Of a stretch of DNA of 64,000 bases, positions 56,988 through 64,000 are shown piece after piece. The notes beneath the pieces are model-generated. The model did not search any database, was not told the origin of the DNA, and was given only the letters and a program-made list of their open reading frames with translations. The stretch covers positions 992,001 to 1,056,000 of the forward strand of contig JAGVRJ010000006.1 of the NCBI GenBank assembly GCA_019059635.1, read 5' to 3'. This DNA is from Proales similis (lineage: Eukaryota > Rotifera > Eurotatoria > Ploima > Proalidae). Both the position numbers and the translations under genes were made by a program. The first letter of the stretch is position 1. Each line of letters opens with the position of its first letter.

Positions 56988-59900
56988 TTATTGATGATTA
57001 AGAGCCTCAAGCGATCGGCCAAGATAGGCAGGATGCGATGGACTTCGAGACAGCTTGCGCAGCGGCATATTTCTGAAAGTTTCGATCAAGTATGAAAATT
57101 CGGGCCTATTGCTCGCTTGAGTTGACCAACACTTGAGCAATATAGTCTTGAACTCTTTGGGCATCTGCGGCTCCGGAGCCATTCCCTTAAGACCGTTTCC
57201 TATTTGATAGATCACTGTCTCGACTGGGTAGTCCATGAACGGATACTCGCAGCAAGTCATCTCATACCATACCGTGCTTCAATTTAGATCTTTGTTGAAA
57301 ACCTATTTCACAACGGAGTGTCGGATGCTTCTTACCCAAACGAGTAGACATCAGAAGCGAAAGAAAATGCCTCGTCCATTTTATCGGTGCCCAACAACCG
57401 AATGAGCTCGGGTGACAAGTAGTTGAGACATTCTTTTGTGTACGCAATTTGATTCGATCCACTGCAAAAACATTTAAGAAACAATTATTGAGAAGTGAAA
57501 TGAAAATCGCCGATCAGATCAGCTCACTTTGGTCGTTTGCAAAGCTTAGTAATGGAGAGCAAGCCAAAGTCGGTAATGATCGCCTTTGAGCCGTCGATGA
57601 ATATATTCTTGCTTCTGAGATCCTTGTGAATGAGCTGTCTGTTGTGCAAGTAGCCCATTCCTTGTGCAATCTGGGTGGCAATGTCCACGCACCATTCCAG
57701 CTTGGGACGATCATATGGATCTGTGTGCAAATATTTGTATAGACTCGCGCCCCGGCCCGACCCAACCAAACTCATTACAATGGCACAGTTGGGCGGCCTT
57801 ATGCTGGCTCCTTGAAACAAGATAAGATTCAGATGACGAGTCTTGCGCAAGTTTAACATTTCTTGTTTGAACTCGCGAATAAGATCGGAATTTTCGTCAA
57901 GACTAGAGTCAAATTCGATCTCTTTGACAGCCACTGGACCATGCCAATACGCCTTATATACAACTCCAAAGCGGCCTCGGCCGATTTCGACCTTTTTTGT
58001 TATTTCTTCGTAGTTTATGCTGATCTGTTGAAAGTCCTTGGACATCTATTGATTCGAAATGCAAAAAAATTAGTTTGTGTTCATCTCGATTAACGAGTAG
58101 ACTCTAAATTACATTCGAATTGTTGAGTTCTTGCTCATTCGGATCGTAGTCGTCTCCATTCGATTGTTTGGAACCAATAAGTTCACTGTCATCGCCCTGA
58201 CTTCGGTCTTTGCTCTCTTCTTCAACAATTCTTTCGTTCAAAGTTGCAACAAGCGTCGACTGCAACGTTTGCTCATCGTCGTTCTCTACGCGATTATTGT
58301 TTTTATCGTAGCCGGGCAAGGCGTCGAAAAATCGCTGATCAGCATTTTGTTCTTTTTTATTGAGTTGTTGGGCTACGGCTTTGTTTAGCGATCTGTCGCT
58401 CTGGTTGCGGACGTTAGTCGGCAACTTGAACAGACCCGGCGAGTTGGGCTCGGAACTGTTGCAGGAAGAGCTTGAATCGTTCTGCTTGCTTGAATTCGAA
58501 TGCAAATGTGAATGATCGCGTGGAGTCAGGCGAGGAGTAGAAATGGTGTCGACTATTTTGTTGGCGATACGAACTGCATGAGCGACACCCGGTGCCCAGG
58601 ACGAGCTGTGCTCTGCCGAGCCGACCGCGGGCGATTGTGTCACCGATGAGGCAGCGGACGAAGACGGAGATGAGGCAAACATAGAATGAGACGACGAGCC
58701 TTCGTTGGGCATAATCGACGACGACGATGATGCTTGGCTCTGGTTCACTTGTCCGAACGGCATCAAATTCAATGTACACACTTTGACTGCTTTCTTTTCA
58801 CATTCTTTATGACAGCGGAACCTTGGCAAAGAGAGATTTTTGTAATTTTATTGAATGGTAATGCAAGTTGATTTAGATGCGGGATGGTGAAGCTCTTCTT
58901 TACTTGCAGTATTTGCATTTTATCCCGTGCCAGAGTGGCTTCGAGCAGACCGCGCACTTTTTTATGTTCTTGATTCGAACATACTTGTCAAATCTTTTAT
59001 TTGCGCATGTTTAATGTGCTCTCGATTGAAATGAAAATAACCAACACCGGCATGAGCAACAGCCGCAACAGCACACGCAAACTCAAACCGCACTGCAAAC
59101 CCGCAATCGGCAATTTCCGTCTCGAGTTGAAAGAAAAAAATGAAAATTTCCACTGTTACTCACTTGCATTGCTTGCATTTAGAACCAATAAGCATCTTCT
59201 TGCGGCAAACTTCGCAATCGGTCACTCGAAACGAATTTATCCATCTGTTTGTGGACAGGCGGCAGCAAAGCAAATTGAACAAGCAGGTAAAAAACGCAGG
59301 CAATTAGGGCAAACCGTGCAGGTCGGGTTCAAACTACCAAACAAAAAGCTTACCGGTGGCCTCTAAAAGTGGTCGCAGATATGATTTCATCGGACCTGAG
59401 AGTAGGTTCACTCCTCAAGCGGTTGTTTTTAGGCGAGTTGACTACAAAAGCGTTCAACGAGATTTGTGCGCCCGTGCCGTCAATGTGAACAAACCTGGAG
59501 CGTAGTCGGAGTTTTCCGAGTCTTCGGTCGACAGTCGTCTGCTCATCGGTTGCGCATTTCGTTTAAGTTGTTCACTGTTGCACATTTCCGGCTTATTTCT
59601 TAAATGTGACTCGTACGACGAGCTTCGCTGCATGTTCGCTTTGCTAACACTGAGTGCCGCTTGGATTTGCTCGCTGTTTATTATTGCGTTCGGATTGCCA
59701 GTTGAAAGTTTTCTTATCGGCGGCGGTGTGCTCACTTTGTTCGGTCCTAAACGAACAAGAAAGTAGATTAGATAGTTTCAAAAATGCTTCAATTGACCGC
59801 CTCACTTTTGCCAACTTTTCCGGGCGAGTTCTGACAACGAGCCGGCGAATGCGCCTGGAGATTGGTGGTCGAACTTCGCGTCGGCTCGGTGCTCTCTATT

Positions 59901-60686
59901 CTCGGCGCGGTCAGATTTGAATCATCGATTTGCTCAGACTCAGAGATGCGTTTTGGCCTCAGGCTGTCGATCTCTTCTGACTTGGTAACAAAATGGCCAA
60001 TGTCTGCGGATGACTCAGACACACGACCTTTTGAAATGGCCATGGAGAATGTTTTGAGCTGCACTGGTTCCGAGTTCTCTTTGAGCAAAGTCTTCATGCA
60101 AAGACGAAGGCTTTCGAAAGAGTCGGTGATTATTTCTAGTTCACGCTCATCCCTCAGCCCTTTAGAGCGAAGAAATGCCTTCAGTTCGACAGGCTGTTGC
60201 TTGAAAAGTTTGTCAAAAGTAACTGGGAGCGAGGTAATTGTGTTGAAGGCGGTCTTTGTTATATTCAAAATGTGAAGCCAAATTTGTAAATCTGGATACC
60301 GGCTGGACAAATAAGACTGTGACGAGTTCAATTCGCATTCTTTTAGTATCAGAAGCTGCTTGGCAAATAGTTTGAGCACTGGCATCTGATTTTCGAGGCA
60401 TGAAATTAAATTCTAGTGCATTAGAGGAAGTTGAAGGGATTACATTTGATGAGACCACTGTTCGCCCTTCTGTTTGGTCGGTGAGCTGCGGCAGAGATTC
60501 GGAATAAATCTGAATGATTTTTCCGTTCTGCGCCAACGTCTCCTCCAGTTCCATGCTCAATGAACAATTTCTCCTCTTTCCGCAGTCGTAGAAATTGTCG
60601 TTGTTCAATATTAAACTAGCGCGTGCATCTAAACCAAGCGAACAATTGACTAAGATCATGTCGCCCAACAAGTGAGCCTTTGCCAT
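56988..60686 (-). CDS. ksr: Kinase suppressor of Ras (RAF/MEK scaffold pseudokinase)
   Basis: Exons 60686-60444, 60385-59806, 59746-59495, 59441-59354, then 59244-59164 and/or 58993-58904, 58821-58113, 58045-57528, 57461-57336, 57276-56988; about 961 residues with one of the two alternatives. The N-terminus holds the CA1/coiled-coil region, then Ser/Pro-rich linkers, an atypical C1 domain (RCHKECEKKAVKVC end), a Ser-rich linker, and a kinase domain: GRGRFGVVYKAYWHGPVAVK, catalytic loop LIHKDLRSKNIFID (HKD for HRD, a KSR mark), ITDFGLLSI, CLNYLSPELIRLL, SFASDVYSFGTVWYEM and RPEFSYLIETF. The VAVK lysine is kept, as in other invertebrate KSRs; mammals have Arg. KSR brings RAF, MEK and ERK together below Ras. 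No RAS-binding domain is seen, which separates it from RAF. Confidence 0.93.
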
Positions 60687-61703
60687 TTGTTAAAGGCATT
60701 TGAGTTTGTAATTTGTCGCAGACCAGTTGAAGACTGAATGTGCATAGAATCGCACCTCTGCTCAAGGTTACAAATCTTTTCATTCTGATCCTCATCACCA
60801 TAAACGATAACAACAAGAGCAACATGATCGTTGCATCAGCGAATGCTCCAAATTATTTCGATAATTATGCGTTTGCGGCAAGAAATAATCATAAAAAATA
60901 ATGCAAGCAATGAGATTATGGCCCATTGCAGTTTGATCATGCAGCTTATTTTAGGGCTCATTCGGTGAGCTGTAGCAGCAGCAGCGGTCGCAGTCGGCGA
61001 TGGGCGGCCGCGGAATCAGGAGTTGTTTTGGCTAAATGCCGCCAATGATTTGCGTACGTCACAGAGGCGTTGCTTTTCTTGACGTTTACTTGGCTTGTCT
61101 ATTCATTGTCTTCAGACCAATCAATTTTTCTTCTATTGTCTTTGAAACGCTTCTCTTTGCTATTTTAACGAATTTTTTCTTTACTGCTTAGTTTGAATGT
61201 CATTTGCCAGCTTGGCTGCATCATTCAAATGACCTTCACTTGACTCATCTAATCTAAATCCCTTTCATCTCCAGTACGATCGTTGTTAAAATAAAATTGT
61301 TGCTTCTTTACGCCGAGCTTGTAGCAAACCAATATTTGCAAGCGCACGTCGATTTGTTTGACGCGAAAATCGGCAGCGTTGAGAAACATGCCTAAACATA
61401 AAGAGGCAGGCGAGAGCCATTTTTGAGCAAACGGTTGTCTGAGCGGTATCTTTCATTTATCGAATAGATCGGGTGAATGGCGGGATAAAGAAAAAATAAA
61501 AAATTAAAAAAATTAATGCCAAATTGAAGAAAAGAAAAATTTTCCGATTCGACGCTAGTAGACTGACGACAAGACATTAATGACGCTCCGTCCTCGTGAT
61601 TTGAAAGCTAAGTTAAGCACATATTGAAAGTCGTCATCATAGTCTTGAATTTGACGAGCGCTATTGACGAGCATTTCAATTTTACTTGATCGGCCCAGCA
61701 ACA
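60687..61703. promoter_or_regulatory. Divergent promoter region of KSR and Arp1
   Basis: About 1 kb between the two start codons. It contains a CAG/GTA-type GC-rich block at about 60970-61012 (agctgtagcagcagcagcgg, cggcggcc-like), the only GC-rich spot of the spacer, which may be a KSR first exon or promoter. No gene seen. Confidence 0.4.
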
Positions 61704-63248
<1,545 letters not shown>

Positions 63249-63600
63249 ATTCGCTGCCAACTTGAAGCATTTAATCCTGCTCGCGATCACGAACGTTTTT
63301 TCGTCAGCATCACATTAAATTATTCGTTTTCTCCTTGCCCATTTTGTTCTATTTTTCCATATTCAAGCATTTTTGCTCATTATTATTGTATCCTTGAGTC
63401 AAAGCGAACGAAGAAGCAATCTTTGTGACTGTTGGCCTGATAAACTCAACAGCTCAATTGGTGATAAAGAAAATCGCAAAAAAAAATCAAAAGAATAATT
63501 TTCTACTTGAAAATTCTATTTTCGCATTAAATCTTGCCAACAGTGAAGAGAAAGATAATTGACTCGTCATGAATGTGCTCAGATCATGCTTTAGCTGCTG

Positions 63601-64000
63601 CTATTCGCTTGTCTTTTTGTTTCGAATCAAGTTCCAAACATTAAAAAGCTTTTCGGCAATGGCCACAAAGCTCAGCAAGCTGGTGCCTAAAAACAGGCCT
63701 AGAGTGCCGCCGATGCCCGCAATCAGGTCAATGAGCGTTTTACTCGCCGCCTCTGAAATAACTGTGTACTTCAGAGCGCCGTAGTTTATGTCAAGCGCCA
63801 ACACAGACTCCTTCAGCTGCTCGAATGACGGCGACGCATTTGCAAAGTGCCTGCGAACGATGGGCTGCTGCCGAAGTAGCTTGCCATACACACGAGTCGG
63901 ATAGGCGGCCATTGAGACTGAAAGCTTGTAGGAGACAATATCGCATTCTAGCGGACACTGAGACAAACAGCGCTGGTTGATAAAGTCCTCTTTGATAAAC
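63601..64000 (-). CDS. DEG/ENaC sodium channel, C-terminal part
   Basis: The frame is open to the right edge of the window; only the last 130 or so residues are seen, ending at 63601. The sequence CLSQCPLECDIVSYKLSVSM is the end of the extracellular cysteine-rich domain, followed by LALDINYGALKYTVISEAAS, then the second membrane span with the pore region LIAGIGGTLGLFLGTSLLSF, whose GLFLG/S stretch is the family's selectivity-filter area (usually G-x-S), and a short cytosolic tail. This matches degenerin/ENaC/pickpocket/ASIC channels. Subfamily cannot be decided from the fragment. Confidence 0.92.
   Translation of the reverse strand, partial: FIKEDFINQRCLSQCPLECDIVSYKLSVSMAAYPTRVYGKLLRQQPIVRRHFANASPSFEQLKESVLALDINYGALKYTVISEAASKTLIDLIAGIGGTLGLFLGTSLLSFVAIAEKLFNVWNLIRNKKTSE

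Overview
The window is nuclear DNA of an animal with a compact genome. Genes are split by many short GT-AG introns (mostly about 45-75 nt), carry AATAAA signals, lie on both strands close together, and include animal-specific families: tankyrase, PKN, KSR, RalGPS, a Ly6 protein, a type II transmembrane protease homologue, a DEG/ENaC channel and Arp1. There are no operons or ribosome binding sites. Gene content fits a small bilaterian invertebrate, probably an ecdysozoan; I cannot name the species. I built exon models by hand, requiring matching phase across each splice junction, so most models are internally consistent but unconfirmed by RNA.

Layout. 1-2.3 kb: the end of an unrecognised gene and a single-KH RNA-binding gene. 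3.1-8 kb and 16.3-17.7 kb: three members of an unfamiliar family with a signal peptide and two cysteine-rich, Ig-like domains; one is secreted, one has a membrane span and a long cytoplasmic tail, one has a mucin-like stalk and a GPI-type tail. 8.2-12.3 kb: tankyrase. 13-16.2 kb: a biotin-protein-ligase N-domain gene, apparently nested antisense in an intron of another gene, plus small unknown genes.

18.2-27.4 kb: a cluster of secreted low-complexity proteins. Five plus-strand genes and one minus-strand gene encode Gly/Tyr- or Tyr/Pro/Ser-rich proteins sharing one short motif of the form (hydrophobic)2-x-N-x-N-x-N-N-N; two further secreted genes follow. This and the Ig-like family are the most novel-looking parts of the window.

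27.9-46.2 kb: PKN kinase, several small uncertain genes, a secreted acidic protein, APMAP, RalGPS, an alpha-1,3-fucosyltransferase and an SLC17 transporter. 46.4-56 kb: aprataxin, a discoidin+BTB protein, a Ly6 protein, a catalytically dead transmembrane serine protease homologue, a vWA protein, a four-span membrane protein, two identical tRNA-Glu genes and a membrane-anchored alpha/beta-hydrolase. 57-64 kb: KSR, with a candidate pair of alternative C1-domain exons, Arp1, and the end of a DEG/ENaC channel.

Most genes are unrelated neighbours. The two real local systems are the motif-sharing secreted cluster (tandem duplication, shared TATA promoters, shared 49-nt first exon) and the dispersed Ig-like family.
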